Positions 1 to 9,089 are shown, counted from the stretch's first letter. The stretch is DNA of 64,000 bases from Marivita geojedonensis (GCF_002115805.1 NZ_JFKC01000002.1:124001-188000); one strand, 5' to 3'. Numbers and translations: made by a program. Notes: generated by a model not told the origin, from the sequence alone.

Positions 1-90
1 GACCCAACCCTTGCCCCGTTTCAAGCGGTGCGGTGCCGCAGGTGCAAAAAGGACTTACGGATGAGGGTCAACTGGACTCAGGGACAACGC

Positions 91-150
91 GGGTGATGCG
101 ACGGGGCATCACCCGTTTCCGTCGACGGAAACGCCCGCTTACAAAAGCGG
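91..150. repeat. Cluster of three inverted repeats after the ABC permease gene
   Basis: Three inverted repeats lie directly after the stop codon of the permease gene. Positions 135-150 form CCGCTT-acaa-AAGCGG. Positions 114-133 are a perfect 20-bp palindrome centred on GTCGAC. Positions 91-114 have 9-bp arms (GGGTGATGC / GCATCACCC) around a 6-nt loop and look like a decayed version of the GATGCGTCGACGCATC palindrome seen intact at 33986-34005. There is no U-tract. This is one of five paired-palindrome loci in the window. A terminator or 3'-end protecting role is inferred. The rest of positions 1-90 shows no gene. Confidence 0.75.
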
Positions 151-1116
151 TCAGCGCTCCTTCACGTAGGGCTCACCGCCAGCCCGCGGCGGGATTGCCT
201 TGCCGACGAAGCCTGCAAGGATGACAACGGTCAGGATATAGGGCAGCGCGTCCATGAACTGCACCGGAACTATGAACGCTCCGAGATCGATGTTCTGATA
301 GCGCAGTGCAATGGCTTGCAGCAGACCGAACAGCAGGCAGGCATAGAGCGCGTACCACGGTCTCCATTTCGCAAATATCAGCGCCGCCAGTGCGATGAAG
401 CCGCGCCCGGCGGTCATGTCCTTGACGAAACCGGCCTGCAGCGCGGTGGCCAGATAGGCCCCGGCGATGCCGCAGAGGATACCGCAAATCCCGACGGCCA
501 CATAGCGCAGCCCAATGACCGATACGCCTGCGGTATCCACTGCCTCGGGGGCCTCACCAACCGCGCGCAGACGCAGGCCGAAGCGGGTGCGGAACATCAG
601 CCACCATGTAAGAGGCACCATCAGGAAGGCGACGTACACGAGGATCGAGTGTCCCGAGATCAGTTCCGCGTAGATTGGGCCGATGATCGGGATGCCCGCA
701 GCGGCCTCGGCCCCTGGGAGGGTGATCGGCCCGAAGCGGCCTTCTCCGATCAGGGACGGGGTTCGACCGCCCTGACTGAACCAGTCCTGCGCGATCAGCA
801 CCGTCAGACCGGCGGCGAGGAAGTTGATCGCGACCCCGGAGATAAGCTGATTGCCCCGGAATGTGATCGAGGCAAGACCGTGGAGAACCGAGAGTGCCAT
901 CGAGGCGAGGATGCCCGCGCCGAGGCCCATCCAGACGTCACCGGTGATGGATGCAATGGCGGCTGAGAAAAAGGCTGCGGCGAGCATCTTGCCCTCGAGG
1001 CCGATGTCGAAAATCCCGGCGCGTTCGGAATAGAGCCCTGCAAGGCACGCCAGGAGAAGCGGCGTGGCCAGGCGAATGGTGCTGTCGAGCACCTGAAGCA
1101 GTGTTGCGAAATCCAT
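151..1116 (-). CDS. BMP-family nucleoside ABC importer, second permease
   Basis: A 321-residue polytopic inner-membrane protein of the BPD_transp_2 family (YufQ/NupQ-like). It opens with a hydrophobic segment after MDFATLLQVLDS and has about eight to nine membrane segments. The GLEGKML stretch near residue 40 and the FGLRLRAVGE stretch near residue 180 are typical of the ribose/nucleoside permease family. Its ATG shares one base with the stop codon of the upstream permease gene (TGATG), so the two are probably translationally coupled. With the second permease, the ATPase and the BMP lipoprotein-like binding protein it forms a complete importer. The likely substrates are nucleosides; the exact specificity cannot be read from the sequence. 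Confidence 0.9.
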   Translation of the reverse strand: MDFATLLQVLDSTIRLATPLLLACLAGLYSERAGIFDIGLEGKMLAAAFFSAAIASITGDVWMGLGAGILASMALSVLHGLASITFRGNQLISGVAINFLAAGLTVLIAQDWFSQGGRTPSLIGEGRFGPITLPGAEAAAGIPIIGPIYAELISGHSILVYVAFLMVPLTWWLMFRTRFGLRLRAVGEAPEAVDTAGVSVIGLRYVAVGICGILCGIAGAYLATALQAGFVKDMTAGRGFIALAALIFAKWRPWYALYACLLFGLLQAIALRYQNIDLGAFIVPVQFMDALPYILTVVILAGFVGKAIPPRAGGEPYVKER

Positions 1117-2207
1117 CAGGCTTTCCTCCGGCGGGCGAGGAAGAGTTTTTCAAGCGGCATCCGCACCATGTTGTCGAGCGCGCCGGTGAACAGGATCACC
1201 AGAGCCTGGATCACCACAATCAGCTCACGTGGGATATTGGTCCAGAGCGCCAGCTCTGCGCCGCCCTGATAGAGGAAACCGAAGAGAAGGGCGGCGAGGA
1301 GAACGCCCAGGGGATGGGAGCGCCCCATCAGCGCGACGGCGATGCCGATGAAGCCGGCGCCTTCGGTGGCGTTCATCACAAGGCGTTCGGCCTCGCCCAT
1401 CGTGGTATTGAGCGCCATCATCCCGGCCAGCGCGCCGGAAATCAGCATTGCAACGATGGTGATCTTCACGGGGCTGATGCCTGCGTATTTCGCGGCGGAT
1501 TCGGAATGCCCGAAGGCGCGGATCTCGTATCCGAGGCGGGTGCGCCAGATCAGGACCCAGACAAAGACACAGGCCAGCAGAGCCAGGAAAAAGGTCACGT
1601 TGGCCGGTGCGCCCCGGAACATCGGAGCGGTGGCGGTCGAGAACATGTCCTGGAATGTCGGCAGGTGCGTCGCTTCGGGAAATTTCGCGGTCGCCGGGTC
1701 CATGGCGCCCTGCGGACGAAGGAGGTTCACCAGAACGTAGTTGAGCAGGGCGGCCGCGATGAAGTTGAACATGATCGTGGTGATCACGATATGGCTGCCG
1801 CGTTTGGCCTGCAGGTAGGCCGGGATCAATGCCCAGAGCGCCCCAAAGATCGCGGCCGAGACCGTCGCACCCAGCAGAGCGACGTACCAGTTCGGCCAGG
1901 GGATGTAGAGGCAGGCCAGTGCAACGCCAAGGCCGCCGATCATCGCCTGACCTTCGCCGCCGATATTGAACAGCCGAGCGTGGAAGGCCACGGCGACAGC
2001 AAGGCCGGTGAAGATGAAGTTGGTGGCGTAGTAGAGCGTGTAGCCCCAGCCCGAAGACCGCATCAGCGCGCCATCGACCATGAGATTGAAGGCCGCAATC
2101 GGGTCTTCGCCGATGCCGATGATCACCAAAGCCGACAGGATCGCAGCGAGGATGAGCGAAATCAGGGGGACAAGGACCGCGTCGGCCCAGCCGGGCATCT
2201 TATCCAT
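1116..2207 (-). CDS. BMP-family nucleoside ABC importer, first permease
   Basis: A 363-residue membrane protein of the BPD_transp_2 family (YufP/NupP-like). It has an N-terminal membrane segment (about residues 10-35) and a periplasmic loop with FNLMVDGALMRSSG. The conserved GEGQAMIGGLG motif near residue 85 and the LGYEIRAFGHSESAAKYAGI coupling region near residue 225 are both visible. Its start lies 8 bp inside the end of the ATPase gene and its stop overlaps the next permease by one base, so the three form one tight unit. It should pair with the second permease to make the translocation channel. Confidence 0.9.
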   Translation of the reverse strand: MDKMPGWADAVLVPLISLILAAILSALVIIGIGEDPIAAFNLMVDGALMRSSGWGYTLYYATNFIFTGLAVAVAFHARLFNIGGEGQAMIGGLGVALACLYIPWPNWYVALLGATVSAAIFGALWALIPAYLQAKRGSHIVITTIMFNFIAAALLNYVLVNLLRPQGAMDPATAKFPEATHLPTFQDMFSTATAPMFRGAPANVTFFLALLACVFVWVLIWRTRLGYEIRAFGHSESAAKYAGISPVKITIVAMLISGALAGMMALNTTMGEAERLVMNATEGAGFIGIAVALMGRSHPLGVLLAALLFGFLYQGGAELALWTNIPRELIVVIQALVILFTGALDNMVRMPLEKLFLARRRKA

Positions 2208-4131
2208 TTTTGTCTCCCTCCTCGGGGTCTTCGGTCTTGGTCGGGGGCGGCGGAGCGGAGGGGGCCGACATGGGGATGCTGGCGCTCAGGCTGGCAATGC
2301 TGCCCGTGTCTATGGACGGGATCCCGTCCGGGGCACTGACGGGCGCGGTCGAGAATTCCTCGACGGGTTCGTCTTCGCCGGCAGGAGACGGTTCAGGCGG
2401 CGGCACCTCTTCGGCTGCAGCCTGTTCCTGATCGGGGCTTTCGGCCGCGGTCTCGGCCTCTGTTGCCGAGGGCACAGCTTCGGCGTCGGATGTGGGTTCG
2501 GCTTCGGCAGCTTCCTGCAGTTCGGTTTCCGTCATCGCCATGGGCGAGGCGGGCATGGCCGCATTTGCGGTGTCTGTGATCCCGGCCATCAGGAGGCCGA
2601 GTTCTTTTTCGTTGGTTTCGCTGGGCAGGCGTTCGCCCATGATCTGGCCGTCGAACATCACCGCGATGCGGTCGGAGAGCGAGAAGATCTCGTCCAGTTC
2701 GACAGATACCAGCAGGATTGCCTTGCCCTCGTCCCGAAGGCGCACGATCTGCTGGTGGATGAACTCGATGGCGCCGATATCGACTCCGCGCGTCGGCTGA
2801 CCGACCAGAAGGATATCCGGGTTGCGTTCGATTTCACGGGCCAGAACGATCTTCTGCTGATTGCCGCCGGAAAAGTTGCGGGCGGCGAGCTTGGGGTTCG
2901 GCGGGCGCACATCGAAGCGCTCCATCTTGGCGGCGGCTTCGGCTTTGATCGCGGCGTTGTTCATCAGCGGGCCGCTTTGGATTTTCGGATCGCGGTGATA
3001 GCCGAAGATGGTGTTTTCCCATGCAGTGAAGGGCATGATCAGCCCTTCGCGGTGGCGATCTTCGGGGACATGCGCGATGCCGCGGGCGCGGCGCGACTGG
3101 CCGTCGGAATGCTTGCCGGTCAGATCGATGCTCTGACCATTGACGCGGACGGTGCCGGTTGCATCAGCGTACCCGCCAAGAACTTCGAGAAGCTCGGACT
3201 GTCCGTTGCCGGCAACGCCGGCGATGCCGAGGATTTCACCGGCACGCACATTGAGCGAAATGCCCTTGAGTCGTTCCACGCCCTTGTCGTCGACCAGACG
3301 CAGGTTTTCGATTTCCAGGACCGGGTCCTTGGGGCTGGCGGGTTGCTTTTCGACATGCAGGAGGACCTTGCGGCCTACCATCATCTCGGCCAGCCGCTCC
3401 GGGCTGGTTTCCGAGGTCTTGACCGTGGCGGTCATCTCGCCACGGCGCATCACCGACACGGTGTCGGTGGATTTCATGATCTCGCGCAGCTTGTGAGTGA
3501 TCAGGATGATCGTCTTTCCCTCGGACCGCAGGTTGTCGAGGATCCGGAACAAGTGATCGGCCTCTGCCGGGGTCAGAACGCCTGTCGGTTCGTCGAGAAT
3601 GAGGATGTCCGCCTGACGGTAAAGCGCCTTGAGGATCTCGACCCGCTGCTGGTGGCCGACGCTGAGGTTCTCGACAATCGCGTCGGGATCGACGTGCAGT
3701 TCGTATTCCGCAGCCAGCTGCTTGAGAACACCCCGTGCCTTGTTCAGCGACGAGCGAAGCAGAGGGCCGTCTTCGGCACCTAGGATGACGTTCTCCAGAA
3801 CGGTAAAGTTGGGGACGAGTTTGAAATGCTGGAACACCATACCGATACCGGCGCGGATCGCAGCCTGGCTGTCGGGGATGTCGGTTTTCTTTCCGTGGAT
3901 GAAGATCTCGCCGCGGTCGGCTTTGTAAAAGCCGTAGAGGATCGACATGAGGGTGGATTTGCCCGCACCGTTCTCACCGATAATGCCGTGGATCGTGCCG
4001 GGTTTGACGCTGATCGAAATGTTCTTGTTGGCTTGAACAGGACCAAATGCCTTGGAGATGCCTTTCAATTCGATCGCGGGCGCAACAGTTGTCGGGACAA
4101 TGTCGGTCTCGGGGGCAACGGCGGTGGTCAT
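2200..4131 (-). CDS. BMP-family nucleoside ABC importer, duplicated ATPase with long disordered tail
   Basis: A 643-residue protein with two nucleotide-binding domains. The first has an intact Walker A (GENGAGKST, residues 52-60), the signature LSVGHQQR and the Walker B ILILDEPTGVLTP. The second has a degenerate Walker A (GVAGNGQSE), the signature FSGGNQQK and LLVGQPTRGVD, as is usual for YufO/NupO and sugar-type ATPases. Family members normally end near residue 515. Here about 125 extra residues follow, rich in Ala, Glu, Pro and Ser (residues ~519-643) and likely disordered. The gene starts at an ATG preceded by AGGGA and overlaps the downstream permease by 8 bp. A hairpin separates it from the upstream binding-protein gene. 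Confidence 0.92.
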   Translation of the reverse strand: MTTAVAPETDIVPTTVAPAIELKGISKAFGPVQANKNISISVKPGTIHGIIGENGAGKSTLMSILYGFYKADRGEIFIHGKKTDIPDSQAAIRAGIGMVFQHFKLVPNFTVLENVILGAEDGPLLRSSLNKARGVLKQLAAEYELHVDPDAIVENLSVGHQQRVEILKALYRQADILILDEPTGVLTPAEADHLFRILDNLRSEGKTIILITHKLREIMKSTDTVSVMRRGEMTATVKTSETSPERLAEMMVGRKVLLHVEKQPASPKDPVLEIENLRLVDDKGVERLKGISLNVRAGEILGIAGVAGNGQSELLEVLGGYADATGTVRVNGQSIDLTGKHSDGQSRRARGIAHVPEDRHREGLIMPFTAWENTIFGYHRDPKIQSGPLMNNAAIKAEAAAKMERFDVRPPNPKLAARNFSGGNQQKIVLAREIERNPDILLVGQPTRGVDIGAIEFIHQQIVRLRDEGKAILLVSVELDEIFSLSDRIAVMFDGQIMGERLPSETNEKELGLLMAGITDTANAAMPASPMAMTETELQEAAEAEPTSDAEAVPSATEAETAAESPDQEQAAAEEVPPPEPSPAGEDEPVEEFSTAPVSAPDGIPSIDTGSIASLSASIPMSAPSAPPPPTKTEDPEEGDKNG

Positions 4132-4176
4132 GAACTATCCCTGCTTCACTGTTCGGGTCTGTCGCCCGATACGTGG

Positions 4177-4202
4177 CGGAGCGGCCGTTTCCGACCGCTC
4201 CG
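4177..4202 (-). promoter_or_regulatory. Hairpin between binding-protein and ATPase genes
   Basis: CGGAGCGG and CCGCTCCG form an 8-bp stem with a 10-nt loop in the 96-bp gap between the substrate-binding protein and the ATPase. No U-tract follows. Such intercistronic hairpins often stabilise the binding-protein mRNA and lower expression of the downstream genes. That role is inferred here. Confidence 0.45.
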
Positions 4203-4227
4203 TCCTGTCATCGTGGATCCAGATGGA

Positions 4228-5223
<996 letters not shown>

Positions 5224-5372
5224 TTCGAGCTCCCAGGTGTTGGACTGCGACGACTCTATTGCGTCGCTTGGTTAGATCGGGTGATCGGTACAATTAAGGC
5301 CGCAGGCGCGGCAGAGGGTCAACCGCTTTTTGCGAAGCGGTCATATGACGTTGGTGCGTTGGGCCGGTTACC

Positions 5373-5786
5373 CTACGGCACTGGCCGGGAAAGCAGCAGA
5401 GCGTCGTCTTTTCGCCCATCACGCAGCGTGTAGTAGTCTTTGCGCCGACCGATTTCCGCGAATCCCCGCGCGGCATAGAAGGCCCGGGCCGGGGCGTTTT
5501 CGGCGGCAACCTCAAGCAGGATGCGGGTCACGTCGGCTTCCCCGGCCGTATCGACAAGTTCAGACAGGAGGGACGACGCGACGCCGCTGCGCTGCGCGTC
5601 AGGGTCGGTTGCGAGAGCGAGGATTTCGCAATCATCGGCGACGATCTGAGCGATCAGACCGCCGTTTTCCCGTGCCAGGAAAAGGCTGTGCGGGTTGGCG
5701 AGGGTTTGGGTGATCGTTTCTGCCGACCAAGGCCGCATCCGGGTATAGGCACGGTCCATCAGCGCGGCGAAGGCACCGGGTGTCAC
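5373..5786 (-). CDS. rimI: Ribosomal protein S18 alanine N-acetyltransferase (RimI-like GNAT)
   Basis: A 137-residue GNAT-fold acetyltransferase. Acetyl-CoA-binding motif A is visible as LALATDPDAQRSGVASSLL (about residues 55-75), and NAPARAFYAARGFAEIGRRKDYY gives the C-terminal motif. In bacteria RimI sits beside tsaB and acetylates the N-terminal alanine of S18; that context holds here. The start is GTG and overlaps the tsaB stop by 4 bp (GTGA). The protein is shorter than E. coli RimI at its N-terminus, so specificity rests mainly on context. A weak hairpin (ACCGCTT/AAGCGGT, 5322-5341) lies downstream. Confidence 0.85.
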   Translation of the reverse strand: MTPGAFAALMDRAYTRMRPWSAETITQTLANPHSLFLARENGGLIAQIVADDCEILALATDPDAQRSGVASSLLSELVDTAGEADVTRILLEVAAENAPARAFYAARGFAEIGRRKDYYTLRDGRKDDALLLSRPVP

Positions 5787-6358
5787 GACAGGATGACCGG
5801 CGCTGTGTCACGCGAAGGTGCAGCGTCTGCCGGTTTGACATAGAGGGGCTTGGGTCGGCCTGCCTGCTCGGCTTGCGCTTCTGCGGCGCATTCCGCAATG
5901 GCTGCGATCAGGCGGTGCGGATTGTCTGCAAAGACGGCTTCAGGCACGTCTGCCGAAGGACGCAGCTCGGGTGTGCCACCCGGCGGTTGCGTGTAGATCA
6001 TCTCGCGCGGGGCGGGGACTGCGGCGAAGGCGTTTGGGTGCATTCTGTGGATCGCGTCGAGGCTGGAGACCCCGATGGCCGGAATCCCAAGCCCCAGCGC
6101 CAGGCCCCGTGCGGCCGATACCGAAATGCGGATACCCGTGAAGTTCCCCGGTCCGATACCGACCCCGATCCTCGTGAGCCGCGACCAGTCAAGATCATGG
6201 TCCGCGAGGAACGTTTCGAGCATCGGCATCAGATGTTCAGCCTGGCCGCGCCCCATTTCATCGACACGCGTTGCGACAACGCGACCGTTGCAAAACAAAG
6301 CGGCTGCGCAATGCGCAGCCGATGTGTCAAAGGCCAATACGGTCTGGTCAGACGGCAA
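5783..6358 (-). CDS. tsaB: tRNA t6A37 biosynthesis protein TsaB
   Basis: A 191-residue ASKHA-fold protein. The N-terminal VLAFDTSAAHCAAAL, the HLMPMLETFL stretch and the family signature GIGPGNFTGIRISVSAARGLALGLGIPAIGVSSLDA (about residues 67-102) are all present. TsaB partners TsaD and TsaE to make threonylcarbamoyladenosine at tRNA position 37. The reading frame opens with TTG, preceded by GAGG about ten bases upstream. It overlaps the end of the nfu gene by 11 bp and rimI by 4 bp, so nfu-tsaB-rimI is probably one transcript. The C-terminus is short relative to E. coli TsaB, as is common in alphaproteobacteria. Confidence 0.93.
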   Translation of the reverse strand: MPSDQTVLAFDTSAAHCAAALFCNGRVVATRVDEMGRGQAEHLMPMLETFLADHDLDWSRLTRIGVGIGPGNFTGIRISVSAARGLALGLGIPAIGVSSLDAIHRMHPNAFAAVPAPREMIYTQPPGGTPELRPSADVPEAVFADNPHRLIAAIAECAAEAQAEQAGRPKPLYVKPADAAPSRDTAPVILS

Positions 6359-6911
6359 CCGGACGTACCTCGGTCACTTCCGGGATGTAGTGGCGCAGCA
6401 GGTTCTCGATGCCCATTTTCAGGGTCAGGGTCGAGGATGGGCAGCCTGCGCAGGCGCCCTGCATGTGCAGGTAAACCACACCGCGGTCGAAACCGTGGAA
6501 CGTGATGTCGCCGCCATCCTGCGCCACGGCCGGACGAACACGGCTATCGAGCAGTTCCTTGATCTGGCCTACGATCTCGCCATCCTCTCCGGTGTGCTCT
6601 GCATGACCCGACGGAGCCTGCGCATCACCCGACATGACCGGGTCGCCGGACTGAAAGTGTTCCATGATCGCGCCCAGAAGAGCGGGTTTCAGGTGGTCCC
6701 AATCGGTGTTGTCATCCTTGGTCACGGTGACGAAATCATGCCCGAAGAACACGCCTTTGACGCCGTTCACACCAAAGAGGCGCGATGCGAGAGGCGACGC
6801 CGACGCGCCTTCCGCCGACGGGAAATCGGCCGTTCCCATATCGAGCACGGTCTGTCCGGGAAGGAATTTGAGCGTGGCCGGGTTGGGTGTGGATTCGGTC
6901 TGAATGAACAT
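6348..6911 (-). CDS. NifU-type Fe-S scaffold/carrier protein (Nfu)
   Basis: A 187-residue protein with an N-terminal Nfu_N domain (MFIQTESTPNPATLKFLPG, residues 1-90) and a C-terminal NifU domain (about residues 110-180) carrying the CxxC cluster ligand pair in GACAGCPSS. It should carry or deliver [4Fe-4S] clusters to client proteins. The ATG has a strong AGGAGGTGA ribosome site. A perfect Irr box lies 56-76 bp upstream, which suggests iron- or heme-dependent control. The downstream tsaB overlaps by 11 bp. In alphaproteobacteria this family is usually annotated simply as NifU family protein. Confidence 0.93.
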   Translation of the reverse strand: MFIQTESTPNPATLKFLPGQTVLDMGTADFPSAEGASASPLASRLFGVNGVKGVFFGHDFVTVTKDDNTDWDHLKPALLGAIMEHFQSGDPVMSGDAQAPSGHAEHTGEDGEIVGQIKELLDSRVRPAVAQDGGDITFHGFDRGVVYLHMQGACAGCPSSTLTLKMGIENLLRHYIPEVTEVRPVAV

Positions 6912-6966
6912 TGCGTCACCTCCTGATGGGTGAAACTTATATGCTGTGCGTCCACCTCAGCGTCAA

Positions 6967-6987
6967 GGTTTAGAACTGTTCTAAACC
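6967..6987. promoter_or_regulatory. Irr box (iron-control element) upstream of nfu
   Basis: Perfect 10-bp arms, GGTTTAGAAC and GTTCTAAACC, flank a single T. The inner part reads TTTAGAA-CTG-TTCTAAA, which matches the alphaproteobacterial Irr/ICE consensus TTTAGAA-N3-TTCTAAA exactly. It lies 56 bp before the nfu ATG, inside the expected promoter region. Irr is a Fur-family regulator that binds such sites when iron or heme is scarce. Whether it represses or activates here cannot be told from position alone. Confidence 0.85.
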
Positions 6988-6989
6988 AA

Positions 6990-7490
6990 TCACGATTGCG
7001 CGGCACGGACACGGGCCCGGATATACTTGGTGGCAGAGCGATAATGGCTGGCTCCGGCGGCCTCGGCCCAACGCCCCGGCGTCCACGCATTGTGGGCACC
7101 TTTCATCGGGCCGCCGTACAGCTCCGTTTCGCTGTGATCGCTGATCCATGCGGACAGCCGTCGGTGATTTCGGTTCAGCAGCACGCGGGCGGCGTCCCAG
7201 CCGAGATCGGCCTGTTCTGTCCGCAGATCGGCGTTGTAGCGCCTGAGATCATTCCACTTGTAGCCGTGGGCGGGAAAGAAGACGTCTTTTCCGGTCTGAC
7301 CGTCGGCATACCAGCCGAGAAACAGTGCAATCCAGTGCGCGCGATGCCCGACGATATCCTTGAGGGTGGTGTCTTCGCCATCCGGCACGTTCCGCAGTTC
7401 TGTCGGAAGATTGTCCAGTTCGGTCTGAAGCTTGTTGAATTCCTTTTCCGTGATGGACAGCAATTCGGTTTTGGTGGTCGCAGCGGGCAT
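6990..7490 (-). CDS. ClbS/DfsB-family four-helix bundle protein
   Basis: About 166 residues starting at MPAATTKTELLSITEKEF. This start is chosen over an upstream one because CAGGAGACCCTGCC immediately precedes it. The segments KLQTELDNLP, DTTLKDIVGHRAHWIALFLGWYADGQ and LLNRNHRRLSAWI are characteristic of the DUF1706 / ClbS-DfsB group. This group has a DinB-like four-helix fold and includes the colibactin self-resistance protein ClbS. Histidines in VGHRAHW could be metal or catalytic ligands. No toxin cluster is nearby, so the function here is unknown. Confidence 0.8.
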   Translation of the reverse strand: MPAATTKTELLSITEKEFNKLQTELDNLPTELRNVPDGEDTTLKDIVGHRAHWIALFLGWYADGQTGKDVFFPAHGYKWNDLRRYNADLRTEQADLGWDAARVLLNRNHRRLSAWISDHSETELYGGPMKGAHNAWTPGRWAEAAGASHYRSATKYIRARVRAAQS

Positions 7491-7554
7491 GGCAGGGTCT
7501 CCTGCGGCGGAGGTAATCTGCGCCGGTATCCGCTGTCCTTGATATGCAGCAATA

Positions 7555-8010
7555 TCAGGTAATTGCTTCCAGCCGTTCCTTGGAAAGCTCACCAGGGACA
7601 ATGGTGATCGGAATGGGCAGACTGCCTGCGTTCTTGGTGAGTTGGGTCACCAGCGGACCCGGTCCCTTCTTGCCGGAGTTCGCGCCAAGCACCAGCACGC
7701 CGATATCCGGATCATCCTGCACCTGTGCAATGATCTCGGTCACAGCTTCACCTTCGCGGATCACCAGTTCCGGATCCACACCCTGCTTGTCGCGCATCCA
7801 TTTGGCGAAGACTTCGAAATGCGCGTGGATACGCTCGCGCGCCTCTTCGCGCATGACCTCGCCCACACCGATCCAGTGATTGAATTCGTCCGCTGGGATG
7901 ATCGAGAGAATCTCGACCCCGCCGCCGGTATTGGCCGCCCGCATCGCCGCAAAGCGCATGGCATTCAGGCATTCGCGGCTGTCATCCAGCACAACAAGGA
8001 ATTTACGCAT
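7555..8010 (-). CDS. Universal stress protein (UspA family)
   Basis: 151 residues starting at MRKFLVVLDDSRECLNAM, a typical UspA first strand with the ATP-contacting Asp. The C-terminal LVLGANSGKKGPGPLVTQL resembles the G-x2-G-x9-G(S/T) nucleotide-binding loop, so it may bind ATP. The start was placed at the methionine after GGGAGAACATCT, leaving out sixteen upstream codons. Usp proteins are single-domain cytoplasmic proteins induced in growth arrest. The specific role is unknown. It is separated by 64 bp from the next gene downstream. Confidence 0.88.
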   Translation of the reverse strand: MRKFLVVLDDSRECLNAMRFAAMRAANTGGGVEILSIIPADEFNHWIGVGEVMREEARERIHAHFEVFAKWMRDKQGVDPELVIREGEAVTEIIAQVQDDPDIGVLVLGANSGKKGPGPLVTQLTKNAGSLPIPITIVPGELSKERLEAIT

Positions 8011-8088
8011 AGATGTTCTCCCGCCGGGGATCATGACGCAGGAACCGACCCCGCGCAATAGAACGATGGATCTTGCTCAGGCAGAGGG

Positions 8089-8952
8089 TCACCGGCCCGA
8101 AAGTGCCCAGTCCCAATACATTTCCCGCACGCGGCGGGTGACCGGGCCGACCTGATACGAGGTGTCTTCGAAGCCGACCACCGGTGTGACCTTGTTCATG
8201 TTGCCGGACAGGAACACCTCATCCGCCGTTTCGAAATCGGCAAAGGTGAGGATGGTTTCGTGCACCTTTGTGCCATCGGCGCGCAGATTGGTCATGTGGC
8301 GGGATCGGGTGATCCCGGCAAGGAACGTGCCATTGGCGATGGGTGTGAACACTTCGCCGTCCTTGACCATGAACACATTGGCCGTGGCGCTTTCGGCAAC
8401 ATTGCCCATTGCGTCGGTGACAAGCGCGTTCTGGAAGCCGCGCGCGCGGACCTCGGCCAGCATCCTTGCGTTGTTGGGGTAAAGGCAACCTGCCTTGGCG
8501 TTGACTACGGCATCTTCCAGCACCGGCCGGCGGAACCGTGTTTTGCCCAGAGACACGCTGGCGCTTTCGGGTGCCATCGGGATTTCCTCAAGACAGATCG
8601 CGAAACCGGTCTTTCCCTTCTCTGGAACGATTGCGGAGGCATCGCCGTCGATTGCCCAATACATGGGGCGGATGTAAACCGCGCTCTCCTTCGGGTAGGC
8701 GCGCAGTCCATCCCAGACGATCTGTACCATGTCTTCCGCGCTGACGGTGGGTGTCACCATCAGCGCTTCGGCCGAGCGGTTGACGCGTTCGCAATGGGCG
8801 AGCAGGTCCGGGGCCACACCGTTCACATAGCGTGCGCCGTCAAAGACGCCGCTGCCCAGCCACGCGCCATGGTCGGCGGCATTCATCACCGCGACATCGC
8901 CATTGTGCCAGGTGCCGTTGAAATAGGTGTGGATGTTGGTTCCGGTTGCCAT
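8089..8952 (-). CDS. ilvE: Branched-chain amino acid aminotransferase (class IV PLP enzyme)
   Basis: A 287-residue class IV aminotransferase. The N-terminal TYFNGTWHNGDVAVMNAADHGAWLGSGVFDGARYV is the usual fold-type IV start. The Schiff-base lysine is expected in VVNAKAGCLYPNNARML, and GNVAESATANVFMV plus NGTFLAGITRSRHM are the cofactor-phosphate region. The start is at the ATG preceded by GGGAGGGCCAG. A longer upstream reading would run through a palindromic element and is rejected. It should interconvert Leu/Ile/Val and their 2-oxo acids. A D-amino-acid or aminodeoxychorismate role is less likely but belongs to the same fold. Confidence 0.85.
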   Translation of the reverse strand: MATGTNIHTYFNGTWHNGDVAVMNAADHGAWLGSGVFDGARYVNGVAPDLLAHCERVNRSAEALMVTPTVSAEDMVQIVWDGLRAYPKESAVYIRPMYWAIDGDASAIVPEKGKTGFAICLEEIPMAPESASVSLGKTRFRRPVLEDAVVNAKAGCLYPNNARMLAEVRARGFQNALVTDAMGNVAESATANVFMVKDGEVFTPIANGTFLAGITRSRHMTNLRADGTKVHETILTFADFETADEVFLSGNMNKVTPVVGFEDTSYQVGPVTRRVREMYWDWALSGR

Positions 8953-9020
8953 CTGGCCCTCCCTTATTGGGGCGCACGTTAGGTGCGGGACCGGAGAAGG
9001 TCCAGACCGGGGAAGGCGGA

Positions 9021-9068
9021 AAGGTGCTTGTAAGCACCTTGGGCAAGCCTTTTCGAAAAGGCTTGCCC
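9021..9068. repeat. Paired palindromes between VOC and aminotransferase genes
   Basis: Two abutting inverted repeats. Positions 9021-9040 read AAGGTGCTT-GT-AAGCACCTT, perfect except for the central GT. Positions 9041-9068 are a perfect 28-bp palindrome with arms GGGCAAGCCTTTTC and its complement. They sit 21 bp after the VOC stop and 68 bp before the ilvE start on the same strand. The layout matches the other paired-palindrome loci, although the core here is TTCGAA-like rather than GTCGAC. Confidence 0.8.
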
Positions 9069-9089
9069 GGCCACACGGTTCCGACAGTG

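Noticed and set aside
5322-5341. ACCGCTT-n6-AAGCGGT as a sixth member of the paired palindromes
   Set aside because: It is single, short and has a normal loop; no second palindrome adjoins it.
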